This document shows, in pieces, positions 36,301-47,762 of a stretch of DNA of 64,000 nt. Both the position numbers and the translations under genes were made by a program. Positions within the stretch are counted from its first letter, which is position 1; the number at the start of each line of letters is the position of its first letter. Under the pieces are notes generated by a model, which saw only the letters and a program-made list of their open reading frames with translations, did no database searches and was not told where the DNA came from. This DNA comes from Acheta domesticus. Lineage: Eukaryota; Arthropoda; Insecta; Orthoptera; Gryllidae. The DNA lies in the NCBI GenBank assembly GCA_031308135.1, contig JAHLJT010000631.1, forward strand, positions 148,986,277 through 149,050,276, read 5' to 3'.

Positions 36301-37490
36301 TAGTTCGTCTATTTCAATGATAGTTGTTGGTTGAACTTCTTCTGATTTGTTTTATTGGTCAATTATTGTTTATGAACTGTATGAAGTTGTAGATTAGTTG
36401 CTAAAAGGGATTTGATATGTTTATTGCCAAAATTGAAATTGTACAGATTTTTACTTAGCCAGCTCTTTCTCCTTTAAATTTACTCACTGAAATTAGATTA
36501 CATAATTGAGTGATGGCCAGGAACACTCAGAGAAAATAAGAGGCAACTATAGACATGGGGACTCTTATTTCAAACAAGAGTCCCTCTACCAATACAACGG
36601 GATTCATCTCTCCTGCAACAGACATAACTTTAACTTTAAGTGGTTAATTTGTATTAGAAGTAAATAGATTTTTTTATTGAAACAAAAAATTGGAGGAATT
36701 AGTCAGGGCTTGGGGCAATTTCCTCCTGCCTCAGGGTGGCACTGGAGATAGTATGCAATTGAATAAGTATATATTTACTTGTTTTTATTTCATTTTTGGG
36801 GGCTGCATATAAATTATACCTAGTCTTCTTCATTTAAATTTTCTGGTTCCTTTATTGATTTATTAATACTTATTTTTATGAGAATATGCCATTATATTTA
36901 CATTGATTTCCTTTAAATTATTTAATTTTATCAACAGATTATTGTATTTAGCTGTATTAGTTTAAATAGAATCTTAATTTCTGATATCAAAAGAACATGA
37001 TTTAAATATATTGAGCTATTAATTATTTATTCGTAAAATGTTCTTTGTTGTTTTGTTTTGTGATCTACAATTATAATTTTTGTAGAATTGAATATGTGCA
37101 TCAATGAGAATGAAATTTTTGAATACATTTTGATTTTTAATTTTGGGAAAGCAGATGAAGAGATTAGAAAATATATACATTCTGAGGCATCATTACTAAT
37201 TCCATTTGCTATTTTAGATGCATTTCATGCATTTAGAATTGTGTTTTCACTGTTAATACAGTTCAAATGTAAATTTTAAATAGCTGTATTTTATTTCAAA
37301 ATTTAACAAACTAACAATTCATTTCTCTAGTGCAGAACAAATTGACATATTCTCGTTACAAATCTTTATACATTTTTAATTTCATGGTAACGAAATATTA
37401 TATCAAAAATTTTAAATTTGAAAGGGACCCGAGCAGAATTAGTACCCCCCCCCCGACGAAATAATTTCTGGATCCATCGTGACCATATCA
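36301..37490. other. AT-rich stretch without recognised genes
   Basis: Nothing identified; a C11 run occurs at about 37445. Confidence 0.3.
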
Positions 37491-37499
37491 GAAAGTTGG

Positions 37500-37647
37500 A
37501 AGTCGCGCGCTTTGCTGGGCTGAACCAATCAACACGCTGAACGGGCGGAACGGACAGAACCGCGACGGAAGGCTGCCAGATCCGCTCGTAATAGTTCTCA
37601 AAAGCACCACATTGGCGCTAGAGTTGCGGAGCACTGTCGGGTCCCTA
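37500..37647 (-). repeat. Repeat X, inverted copy
   Basis: GGAGCACTGTCGGGTCCCTA at 37628-37647 is the complement of the repeat X edge at 16897-16915, and CACCACATTGGCGCTAGAG matches the adjoining part. P-like element 1 is inserted at its edge. Confidence 0.6.
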
Positions 37648-38877
37648 CAGGGCTGGTTCACTCAATGTTAAAAAGCGGGGGACAAAGTTTTAGTTCGTCG
37701 GTCACAACGATAGCGAAGATAGCGCTGCTGTTGCGTTTTCGCGCGCATTTTGAGTAAAGTTGCGCGAATGCAGATTATGGTGAGTGTAGGGAATATCCAT
37801 GGGTATTATCTGCTTTTCTTACGTTTTACTACAAATAATTGTATTATTTAACCTCTTGGTTGCCGTATCACAAATTCCCGAAAAATAAACTTAGGCCAGA
37901 ACGATGGTTGAAAAACAAATCGCGAAGATTTAATTGGTAAAATATGTTTTTAATATTTAAAAAATTAATAAAATTTTATGTACGAATGAAATTAATCAAA
38001 TAAGCACACCTGGATACGATTGGTGAGACAGAACCTCACTTCTAAGGAGGAGATATTTTCTATAGTAGAAAATTTACAATCTCCGCAATGAATTGGGATC
38101 TGTAGACCATTAAATAATTTCTTGTTTACATATAACAATTTTTAATGAATATTTGACACGAATACATAGATGAAAAACTTGGAAAAAATGATAGAAAATT
38201 CCCATTTCATTTAGTTTCAGTTGTAACCAAGCATCAACACCCCAGCTACTATTATGTATGCGTTAGAGTGGTTACAAATGGTGGCTTTAATATTGTTGGT
38301 AAATGTCATTTAACTTTTATTACACAATTATTTAAAATAATTGATGTAAAAATAACTTTCATTACATATCCTACTTTTACAATTAATTACTCATTATGAA
38401 AGAGTTAGCACAAAAAAAATATTGTTTTCTAACATTATATTGTCTTTTTCCACAACAGTGCAATTAGGGATCGTGAAATGTGAAAGTTGTTAATTCCGTG
38501 TTAGAAAAAACTAGAAAACAGAATAAAAGCTAACAATGCTCAAAGTAAATATTTTGTTTGTATATTCAAATGTTTATATAGTCACATTTCTGATTTTTCT
38601 GTGTTTTTGTGGATTTTTTAAATAATTTGTGTTCAATGAAAAAAAAATAACATGAATGATTTTTAAATTTGAAATTTATTCATCTCTTCTTCAGAATTTT
38701 TGTAATATCATTATTACAACAAACACAACAACTGATTCATTAAAAGATTTTACAATTGTTTTACTGTGTGGAATTTATATTGATATCTACATTAATATTT
38801 TCACATTATTTTTAGTATTATATTTTATATAAATGTTTTATATTTATATAATCTTCAGAAAATAATTATTTTTAGGA

Positions 38878-39697
38878 TTAACTTACCTCATTGACAAAAC
38901 AGAAATAATTCACCTGTTTAATGTGCTGAAAGGAATTCACAATAATCTTGCAACTAAAACTTTGGAAATAGACGTAGGAAATTTGAAGGAAACTAAATTA
39001 GCTTCATGGCACATCATAGGAAAAGTCTATTACCTTGTTCCATATGTAAACAAAATTAATAAGGTCATGAGAAAATTGTCTCAACGTATGTAACCAACAA
39101 AATGAAAAAAATGAGTTAAATATACCACACAGGTTTTTAGGGAATCAGTGTTGGCATACATGGAATTTATATCTCGAATAGATAATAAATATAAATTTAA
39201 ATATTTATATGCTTTCACAATTTCAATTTAATTTCATATGCAGGATTCTTATTCATTTTCAATTTCACATTTATTAATTATTCTCGAATTCTACTCTTAA
39301 ATTTATTGGATCACATCCCACAAACACTTGAATGAAGTTTAATGTTGTATGGAGCTACAAGCAAAAGTTAAGATGCAATTTCATCAAGTCAAGAACAGAG
39401 GGTCCAATATTTTTTAAGCGCTTGTGTTTGCATGGTACATATATATAAAAATTGTGTAAAAATATTTTAGGATTTGTACAATTACCACTTTTTTTTGTAG
39501 TTGAATTTGAAACTCCATCTGGCACTTTAAAAATTCCTAATAAAGATGATCTTGCAACAGCAGAGGTTTTAAATTTTTTAAACAATTTATTCAATTCATG
39601 CAATAGGAAAGCGGAAGGTCTCAATTCATCATCTGTTGGATCAAATAGTAGCCCTCACAAACCTTTTAACATGAAAGCAAAAGATATTAACAAATGA
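38878..39697 (+). pseudogene. P-element-type transposase remnant, two exons
   Basis: Exon at 38878-39085 between a TTTTTAG acceptor and GTATGT donor: IIHLFNVLKGIHNNLATKTL, then LASWHIIGKVYYLVPY and KLSQ. This matches the THAP9/P pattern 'flFDpPHLLKgiRNNll...W..Iv.lY...KLt'. The next exon, from about 39502, reads FETPSGTLKIPNKDDLATAE then VLNFLNNLFNSCNRK, the P pattern 'TAeFi.f.n.lFDs.N'; it stops at 39695-39697. No THAP domain or catalytic N-terminal half was found inside the element. Inactive relic. Confidence 0.7.
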
Positions 39698-41647
39698 GAT
39701 TTGTGAACCCAACCACTAACAGAGGAAAAAGTTCCATCCTTATGGAAGTGGATCTTCACAATTGATGGTTTCCTCTCATGAAGACATAAATTAACCAAAC
39801 TTGGAGTCAGCCGCTTTAGAAGCAGGAATGCGAATTAGGGCCCCTAACAAATTATTTTTGCTATATCGGAAATTACAATGGATCTAATTTGAACTCCGCT
39901 CCTCAATAACTTTTTAATTCACATAGGACATTTTTATTTAATAACATGAACCATGCCAAACTTATTGAGAATTGTGACAAAACAGAAGGAAACTTTCTGT
40001 TTACTTAAAAAAAATTGTTTCCCAGCCATATGAACAAACACATGAAACAGGAACATATGAAGTAGAGATGCCTGAGATGATCCCTGAAATTCCAACCCCA
40101 AAAAAAGTATTTTTGGAATCAATTCACCTGATTGTATGGCAAAGTAATTTTTAAAAACATTCAACTGCAAGACTTGTAAAGAATCATTCCAAAATTTAAA
40201 TTATAATTCATTCTTTTTATCAACTGTAAAGTTATTCATATGTTTTTCCTTTTAAAAAATTGCACCATTTTCTTCTGTTAAGGCTACAATATGAGATTTT
40301 TCATTTTCTATAGCAATCTGATTGGTTACTGCACATCTGAGCGCGTCAATTTACACCATGTTGACACATAAACTATCATTGAAATCAACAAATAAGCAGA
40401 ACAATACTGAATTGCGACTTACTTTTGACAGTATATTCAGTAAAATTCGAATAGATTTTTCCTGTAACTAACAATAATATTATTGATACAGGATTTATTC
40501 AGATGATTCATTTACCAATTCAAATTTGGCTACATTTAATTAAAAAATCATCATATTAACCTCTTGTAACACTGAAGTTGAAATATACAAAAATATTTTC
40601 CCTAATTTGGACAGTGCCCTTAATATTTATAAATTTGCAAAATAAACTTTAGATAATGAGAATACAATATTTATTACACTCAGTTCTTTAATTACACATT
40701 CTGAAACCAACGTTTTCTTAATTGTTCACAAACTCTAAATTGGTTTCATTATTTATTTAATACATTTCCAGTACTTGTTAATCAAGTTTTTCTAAACAAG
40801 GCAAATATTAATTGATTTATAAGTTACCAAAATAATATATTTGTCTATAATATCATTCAGACTCGCACCACTTGCAGCTTCAAGGGGGAAAAAATTTACA
40901 CTGGCACACTTAGTAATAGGATTTTCTTGGAATGTTCTTTGAAAACAGCGTAAGGCTTGTAGGAAACACTGTTGGTGAAGTTCCATCTTCTAGCGTTGGT
41001 GAAGTCAAATTTTTTTTATATCTTGCCAGAGCATCTCATATCTTGCCGTCACATCATACTGCAACTCGAATATCACCTCCAGAATAGAAACTTAACTCGT
41101 ACACCTAAGCAAATTAAATTAATTACATTTTGTCATAAACTAATGAGAGTGTACCTATTCAAGAAATGCAAACAATGATGAATTATTATGTATATTTATT
41201 TATTTCTATTTATTTGGTCAAAAAACAGTAAAAACTGTATGTCTCATTTGAAAATGTGACATTTTAAACAATTGAGCAATGCAAACAATGGATTAATATA
41301 AAACTTGTCCAATACCATGCGAAGTGATCAGTTGGAAATAATATAATTAAAACACTTGTAAACCAATAGTACAGAATAAATGACACATCTACTTAGGTTA
41401 GGTTATACTATATGGATTTAAGGATTTTCAAGACTATTTTGCACGGTAGAAATGCTCACAAATTAAATAATCAATTACAATTATGCAATAAGATTTCAAA
41501 ATGAATTATAAATACCTCCACTGCTGGATGGGCGAAAATCCAAGCGATGTATTGCCTACCTCCAGTCTTCTTAAAATCTTCCAAAAAGTCAAAAATGAAG
41601 TTTTAGACACGGCAAATAAATGTCGTGGCACGATTCACTCTATTTAA
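39698..41647. other. Non-coding interior of P-like element 1
   Basis: No domain recognised. The frames at 40170-39934 and 40986-40792 (minus) look accidental. Confidence 0.3.
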
Positions 41648-41869
41648 AAGGCATGACAGTCTAAATACTAACAAAAAGCTGAAAAATGTCGCGTGAAACA
41701 GCACCTGAGCAGCACGTAACCATATAACGAATCAAAGCCACATTGCCACCGGCAGCTTTTGAATTCTGTGACGTCACACGTTTAGTTCGCTCACTACAAC
41801 GATAGGATAGATGGCGCAAAAATCATTACCCCGTTTTCCTATCTAAGTTTCACGCCCCTGGGGTCCCTA

Positions 41870-42140
41870 GACGCTAGTCTCCGCTGGCGCCTGCCTTTTT
41901 AAAGGCCTCTCGTGACGTCACGGGAAAGTATTGATCGCCTTGCTGCGGTAAGGCACTATAAAGAGTTTATAGAGCCCTAGCTGCGGTGGCGAGGGAGGCG
42001 GTGCGCAGCACTGGCGCTTTCTCGTAGCGCCTAGAGGTATCGGAAGCAAAGATCATAGAGCAAAATTGCAAGTTCTCTGGTGGGTGTAACACGATACCCA
42101 GCAGTCCTGTGTCACTAGATAGGCCACTTCCGGTCCTTAT
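41870..42140 (+). promoter_or_regulatory. Promoter-like GC-rich region
   Basis: Contains GTGACGTCACGGG (CRE core) at about 41912, then ACTATAAAGAG at about 41955 as a TATA-like box and GC-rich sequence to 42050. It lies upstream of a THAP remnant. Inferred only from motifs. Confidence 0.35.
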
Positions 42141-42421
42141 TTAAATTTTGAATTGTGACGCGGCGACGCCGTATGCCCATGTCTGTTCGCCACCAACTCG
42201 CTCTGGCGATGAAGCTGTGAACTACTCAGTTGCACAGATCGCTGGCTCGGGTCAAGGCGGGTTCTGCATTTCCGTTGGCTTTCTGCCTCTTGGGTGTGTG
42301 GGCAACGTGCAAAAGGCCATTAACGGTTTCCAGCGACCAGTTACTTTACGTTTAGGGAAGAAATTTAATGATATACTGTTGAATAGCATTGTCTGAAGTG
42401 TGTATTATCGCTACGAGAAGA

Positions 42422-42770
42422 TGCTGGATGCCAAATTGCACAAATTCGAAACGGTAATTAGCCATCGAAGCGCGCCATTTTGGTTTTCTTTGGAGCGAGA
42501 AAAAGGTGAGTCGTATCACGTTTTTATGCATGAAGTTTGTTGATTAATGCTGATATTTTTTTACTAGCATTTTTTAAAATAAGTCTGTAAAATAAATATA
42601 TTCGTTTTAGATGCAGAGAATGGCTAAAATGTATTCAGAACCAGTTCTAGCAAAATGCTCGTAAAAGCATTAGTAAGACTATATGCAAAGAGCATTTTCT
42701 GGAACAGCATGTATCTGCGAATCAGAGACGATTGATAATGCTGATCCAATAAAATTTTCGGAATCACGAA
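42422..42770 (+). pseudogene. THAP-domain remnant, two exons
   Basis: Exon 1 reads CWMPNCTNSKR from 42422 (first THAP cysteine pair, C-x4-C), then an in-frame TAA. A canonical GTGAGT donor is at 42506. Exon 2, after TTTTAG at 42610, reads CREWLKCIQNQF, TAG, QNARKSISKTICKEHFLEQH, giving the conserved W and the C-x2-H pair. The exon 1 and exon 2 frames do not join without an indel. No AVPTIF was found. It is a third THAP locus, distinct in sequence from the one at 19.9 kb. Confidence 0.45.
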
Positions 42771-43376
42771 ATCCCCTTTGCGAGAAACCGGTCCAGTAGA
42801 AAGTAAGTTCTCCATTTTCTTCGATGTGCATTCAGATATTTCAATACTGCGTCGTAAAGTGATTTTCTAATTTTTATTTTGAATTTCAGATACCAGGGTT
42901 GAAAGAATTGCCCCACCACAAATTTCAGATGTTGCTAATGGTAAGAGTTATTTTCGGTAGTAATAAGAATTTATTTGTTTAGAGAACAGTTAGTGGCAAT
43001 ATTCATTGCAATCAAATATTTAATAATTTGAATGAAGTGTATCTCACCAGAAGTTCTTTCTTTGCAGAGTCTTCTGTAGAAGTGTCACACTGTATTTTTT
43101 GTCTGTCTGGAGTAATTATGCCCTGTACATTTGGTGGCAGTATTTGTGGTATGTGTTTTCCTTGTAGGCACATTTAAATACTTAAATTCTAAATTGTGGA
43201 ATTTCTTGTTAATTATATTCAATTTCAGATCCTTTGAACCAGTTGAGGTGACACCAACTGCAATGGCTGTAACTGGTAAGACCTTTTTAAGTATAATTAA
43301 TCTGTATCTGTAATAGAATTAATCTATATAGCACAGTTTAACTTTTATTTTTTTACATTTGTAAACTGCGGTTTTC
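42771..43376. other. Stretch with exon-like splice signals but no recognised protein
   Basis: CAG/GTAAG-bounded segments at about 42891-42941 and 43230-43276, with more at 43693-43728 and from 43820, could be small exons. The frames do not join into one open protein. Confidence 0.25.
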
Positions 43377-43522
43377 TTAACTGAGCTCCTGACAGGAATC
43401 AGCTTTTGACAGTTTTATCCAATCGGGAGCTTTAACGTCACCATAGTGGCATCACTTTGGAGACTACATGCTCCCGATTAGATTGCAGCGAAACTGCTGA
43501 TTCCTGTCAGGGGCACAGTTAA
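43377..43522. mobile_element. MITE family E with TTAA flanks
   Basis: TTAA at 43377-43380 and 43519-43522. Between them are inverted ends CTGAGCTCCTGACAGGAATC and GATTCCTGTCAGGGGCACAG, with arms reaching AATCGGGAGC / GCTCCCGATT. A TTAA duplication is typical of piggyBac and Kolobok-type MITEs. Confidence 0.8.
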
Positions 43523-44964
43523 ATTTAGAGTATAGTTCATCTCTCCCTGTTGGCAATAGAGCTTCAAACAGGGCAAATTTGTTTGAGGTAGCAAATGAGC
43601 ATACGATTTTGTTTTTGTGATATTAATTTTGATTACACAATAGTAGATAGTTTGAAGGTAGAGTTTCTACCAACATTTTTTTTAATTTTCAGATCCTTTT
43701 ACACAGGCAGTTGATCATACTGAAAAACGTAAGTTTTTTGTATGGGTGTGAAATGCAAATAGAAGCATGCTATTGAAACCATAGTGTATTGATAACAATT
43801 TATTCTTGATTGTTACAGGTACTACTGTCTTTCAGCATGCTGCTACACCAAGTGGCAGATGCATTTGCTAGCCTTGTTTTTGTCCTTACTTTATTATTTG
43901 GGGATATTCATTACATTGGCAATGCAGGCAGACTGGTATGAAAAACATGTGAAAAGTTATTGCTGATAATCTGAATTTTTGCAGTTAAAAACGGAAATGA
44001 TTCATAAGAGTGAAAATAATGTTGATCTATTATTTTTAATGTTAAAAGTATTCCCCAATAATGTAAATTAACGTGAAGTGATCATTTTGTTTTTAAAAGT
44101 TTCTTTGAAAAGTCAAAGCTCAAGAGAGACAATTTTAAAGAATTATTGTTATGTGCTGTGAATGACTTTCTTAATTCTCAACAAAGTTTTTTCAGATACC
44201 TCTTCTAAGCTAACAGTTCTTAGTGGTTTACATAAATAATGAAGTATTAATTTCAGTGTGTACTTTGTCATTCAATTCAGGTCTATTGTATAAACTATTT
44301 TTCCCACATGTTTTGGAAGATTCTAATTAAATTGAACTTGATTTCAGGATTAAATTAATTCTGTAAAAGATGGTCATTTTCACAAATTTGGAATGCCTAT
44401 TTACTATGACACTTTATTTGGAAATTATGAAAACAAAAGTTTTTACTGCCTGTTTCAGAGCAAAGATGTAGTAATGTTTTCATTTGTTTCTTTTAAGCAC
44501 TGTTCATATAGTTCACGTATAGTGCTGTATAATCAAGTAGTATTCACATTAATTTGGCATGTCTCCAAGCAAGCATATTTGCAAAGTTGCATGTTGGGGC
44601 TGGTGTATGGTGTTTATTGCCTTTTATAACACAAAATTGTTAATACTATTGAAATTATAAAATTGTATAATGTCAATATGCTCAATAAATACTAGATTAT
44701 ACTACTATAATTTGTCATTTTCCTTCCATAAAATCCTTACAATTATTTTTGTTGCTTTTTATAAGTTATGGTTAAAGGAATGGGGAGTGAAATTTTAAAA
44801 CTCCCGCGTAACTGTTTTTTTTTTTTTAATTTTGCGGTTACTTCTACGCTATTGGCTGCTCATTTGCCCAATAGAAATCCAGACATGTGCATATGGCGGC
44901 ACCGGAAGTTGGGCAAATAAGGGTTCTCCGTTTAACATTGAGTGCCGTCTCTGATATATACTCT
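43523..44964. other. No gene recognised
   Basis: AT-rich. An ACCGGAAGTTGGGCAAATAAGG segment at about 44908 is partly the inverse of 42123-42142, which might mark the edges of an older element spanning 42.1-44.9 kb. Confidence 0.25.
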
Positions 44965-44989
44965 TTGATACCCAGCAACTCCTATTCCT
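44965..44989 (+). repeat. Left remnant of the tRNA-Ala-like satellite
   Basis: TTTGATACCCAGCAACTCC is the box B and 3' acceptor part of a satellite unit, followed by TATTCCT. The same unit resumes at 47759 with TCCTATGAATTTTTC, on the other side of the inserted transposon. Confidence 0.85.
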
Positions 44990-45467
44990 GGGCAATTCCA
45001 TTTGTCACAGACACACATTTGAACCAAACAGATCTAAAGAAGAGGTATTTTTAAATTGAATATTGATGACCTATATTCACCACAGATAGTAGAGGTTGTG
45101 GGCATTACTTATAGACATAGAATTTTGATATTTTTATTTATTGACTGGATGCAAAAAATAAATTCTTCATGTCACAGACACACACAGCAAAAAGGAGTTA
45201 AATGCAACCTGTCAAGGAAAATTCCAAATTTCTGCTAATGTGAATTATTTAGATCCAAAGTAAAAATATAACACAATTAAAGGAAGATACATTTACAAAA
45301 TAAAGGCAAAATCAGGATGTTCACACTTTTATTTTTACCAAAAAAAATTTTCAAAATTTGTCACAGACACACACATGTTTGTCACAGACACACACAGTTC
45401 AAAAATTATCTGAGAGGTCATTATCAAAACTTAAATAATTGCCTCTTAGTGACTTTGTAGGCTCTAG

Positions 45468-47037
45468 TTAAGTACCTACAATACTGGAAACATTTACATT
45501 GTCATAATCATCATTGTCAGGCCAGTAAAATAACTTCTTACTCTCTTTGAAACTAAGAAATTTGAAATAGTGTGAAAAGTAGTTGTCAACAGATAATATT
45601 TGACCAACATATTTATCAGTGGCGTAGCGTGACTCACACTTTTGGGGATGCTCAACAATAACACACAAAATGTCACTATCAACTACTTCGTCTAACAGGC
45701 GAACGCAACACAAGGCAGATACACTGGGACTACTTCCACGATCTCGATTGCTTACGACGGTGTAGGCTCTTCCCACAAAATCCTCACAGCAGTCAGGGCT
45801 GCCGATGTCTTGAAAGCAAATTATACAATGGCTCAGCTTTAATTCTTATACGCGAATGGCAATAAGACCATTTGTTAATTTATACATTGCAGACTTAAAT
45901 AATATGTAATCTATTTAAGAGATAATACAATTTCTTGGATATTAATTAAGAAATAGTAGTCAGGCACTATTTCTACAGTTTGTACCCATGACCACGCGGG
46001 GACTCCCGAGTGAGAGAGAGAAAGATAATTTACTGAACGCCTGAAGTGTGCTGCGCTCTCGTGCACAAACGAGCTTCTTTCCGCAGCAGACGCTAGCGTA
46101 AAGCAGTCGGGTTTCTCTGGGCCAGGGGTGAAGAGGGGAGAGGGGAACCTCGCCATCTGCGCATGCGTCATTGCTCGTCGCAATCTGGCGGCAGACGCTG
46201 AAGTATTTTAGCTTCCAACCAATCAGAGGCCAGCTTCAACAGCCCGCCGAATTCAATCATAGGAAATCAATTTTAAATTAATACAAAACGTGTTTCGCTC
46301 AACAGACCACTTGTAAGATTATCAATACAGTATTTAAGGTTCTTATATACGGGGATGCTCAGCATCTCAGCGTCCCCTGACGCTACGCCACTGATATTTA
46401 TATTATCATCTTTACTTGATAGGACACAAGTACCCATCTTCCTACTTCCACATTCTTTGAGGATCATTTCATAGGTTTTTGAAGACCAGTTGTAGAAATT
46501 GGTGTTCTCTCATCAGCGTTTGTTTTCGTGGAGAAAATTTCAAAATCTGAGTCATCAGATGTCATCTTACATATCACTTTGTATGGTGCGACACTTTGAA
46601 TGCAGTGTAGTTGTCGAAGCCTAAGTATTGTGCAAATATTTTGCCAATTTTCATCAAGTGACAATTTACAGTTTTCAATTTTTTCTTCTGGAACAAACAC
46701 AATTTGTGTTGTGGACAGTCTTGTGCATTCCTACAGAAGTCTTCAGCATTATGGATGTGCACTTTTCCAGTCCTAATCTTGCACCACACTAAGTGTTTTA
46801 ACATATCTCCAGTGCTATCGACTGCACCTTTTCCATGTGAATTTGCAAAAAATTTCGAAGATATTTTCAACACATTGTGCAGTGTGATGTTGCAATTACT
46901 GAATTTCTGCTTGAAATGTTGTGCTGTGCCATCAGAGAATATTTCAACAGAGGTTTGTGAAGGATACTTTGACCTCAAAGAATTGAGTACAACATGAAGG
47001 AAGACATGGGTTGAGTATTTATCATTTATTAAATTTA
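45468..47037 (-). pseudogene. Putative transposase of the SHGKG element, decayed and split by a MITE
   Basis: Minus strand. From about 47037: KYSTHVFLHVVLNSLRSKYP, then VEIFSDGTAQHFKQKFSNCN, then FFANSHGKGAVDSTGDMLKH, VHIHNAEDFC and HKLCLF. A frameshift near 46690 leads to VPEEKIENCKLSLDENWQNI and APYKVICKMTSDDSDFEIF. After one in-frame TGA (46464) comes VEVGRWVLVSYQV. The hAT MITE follows, and beyond it YVGQILSVDNYFSHYFKFLS, FYWPDNDDYDNV and the stop at 45468. The order SDG..FK, SHGKG..D, GxWVLV..YVGqIl and WP..D recalls a conserved family of unnamed animal proteins; I know no established function. Position between TIRs and iterons suggests a transposase with a nuclease core (Asp of SDG, His of SHGKG). 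The N-terminal part is missing. Confidence 0.65.
45617..46393 (-). mobile_element. Non-autonomous hAT element (MITE), 777 bp, copy 2
   Basis: Inverted relative to copy 1 and exactly the same length. Ends CAGTGGCGTAGCGTGACTCA and CCCTGACGCTACGCCACTG; perfect 8-bp duplication ATATTTAT (45609-45616 and 46394-46401). Internal sequence differs from copy 1 by only scattered substitutions. Inserted in the coding relic of the SHGKG element. Confidence 0.95.
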
Positions 47038-47762
47038 TTCATACATTAAATTAATCTTCACCTAAAAATCCACCAATGTAAAATATCCACTATGAAGTTT
47101 AAAACATTTAAGACCATATATTTTGTCATTATTTAAAGAATTACATACACTTATAACAAATTACAACAACAATTACAACAAATTATCTTTTGTGTGTCTG
47201 TGACTTCATGCTTTGTGTGTCTGTGACCCATAGGGCTGTGTGTCTGTGACTCAAAAATAAATCACTTGCAATGGTTCTTTTGCCAACATTTTTTGTCAGA
47301 CATAAATAGACTTTTAACTTGCTTTGCATAATATATTTTATGCCTTTTAAAATTTATGGTTGTTGAGTTAATTTAAAAAAGTATCTTTTCATGTCACAGA
47401 CACACATTATTCTACACAATTTTCAAACTCATCATAATTAACCATAATATATTTTTAATATACCTATCACTTTATTGTCAAATCTAGAGGGTTGAAACTA
47501 GAGATTTAATAACTCAAACATAGTTTACCTTGGTAAATAATGCAGAAAAACTCTGAGGAAAATTGCTTCAAAACAGTACAACCAAAAGTAGCTTGCAAGT
47601 GTTCATTGTCAGGCCTACTGATCACATTTTGGTGTACAAAATACCGACTTTTATATTTAAAAGTTAAATTTAGACTTTTTTAAAGACCTTACATAGCATT
47701 CCATAATTGCTTGAAACACTTTAATTATTTGTAGTGTGGTTGACATTTACTTGGAATTGCCC

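Larger units (their letters stand above)
37648..41860 (+). mobile_element. P-like DNA transposon 1 (degenerate), 4.2 kb
   Basis: Flanked on both sides by GGGTCCCTA (37639-37647 and 41861-41869), 9 identical bases where P elements make 8-bp, GC-rich duplications. Ends CAGGGCTGGTTCAC and, inverted, CAGGGGCGTGAAAC give an imperfect TIR. A similar segment occurs near each end in direct orientation (TTTAGTTCG..CAACGATAG at about 37692 and 41780). It encloses plus-strand P-transposase remnants. Confidence 0.65.
45004..47406. promoter_or_regulatory. Subterminal iterons GTCACAGACACACA (8 copies)
   Basis: Forward: 45004-45017, 45171-45184, 45360-45373, 45381-45394 and 47393-47406. Inverted (TGTGTGTCTGTGAC): 47191-47204, 47214-47227 and 47237-47250. 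All left-side copies point one way; most right-side copies point the other. None occurs in the coding relic. Repeated subterminal motifs of this sort are commonly transposase-binding sites, which is my inference here. Confidence 0.85.
44990..47762 (-). mobile_element. Unassigned DNA transposon (SHGKG element) inside the tRNA-like satellite
   Basis: TIR GGGCAATTCCA at 44990-45000 and inverted TGGAATTGCCC at 47752-47762. The target TCCT is duplicated (44986-44989 and 47763-47766); the unoccupied satellite unit reads AATCCTATGAA (for example 47905), so the empty site is present next door. Eight GTCACAGACACACA iterons lie near the ends. It encloses a minus-strand coding relic and a hAT MITE. Without the MITE and its duplication the element is about 1.99 kb, too short for a full protein of this family, so it is a deletion derivative. 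No superfamily I know combines these features. Confidence 0.8.

Noticed and set aside
42148..42396. Host gene starting MNCDAATPYAHVC
   Set aside because: 82 codons with no domain, GC-driven open frame, upstream of a THAP relic; no splice-compatible continuation found.
45004..47406. CRISPR-like array or CA microsatellite for the GTCACAGACACACA repeats
   Set aside because: Copies are irregularly spaced, in both orientations, and in a eukaryotic transposon context; the GTCACAGA part is not a microsatellite.
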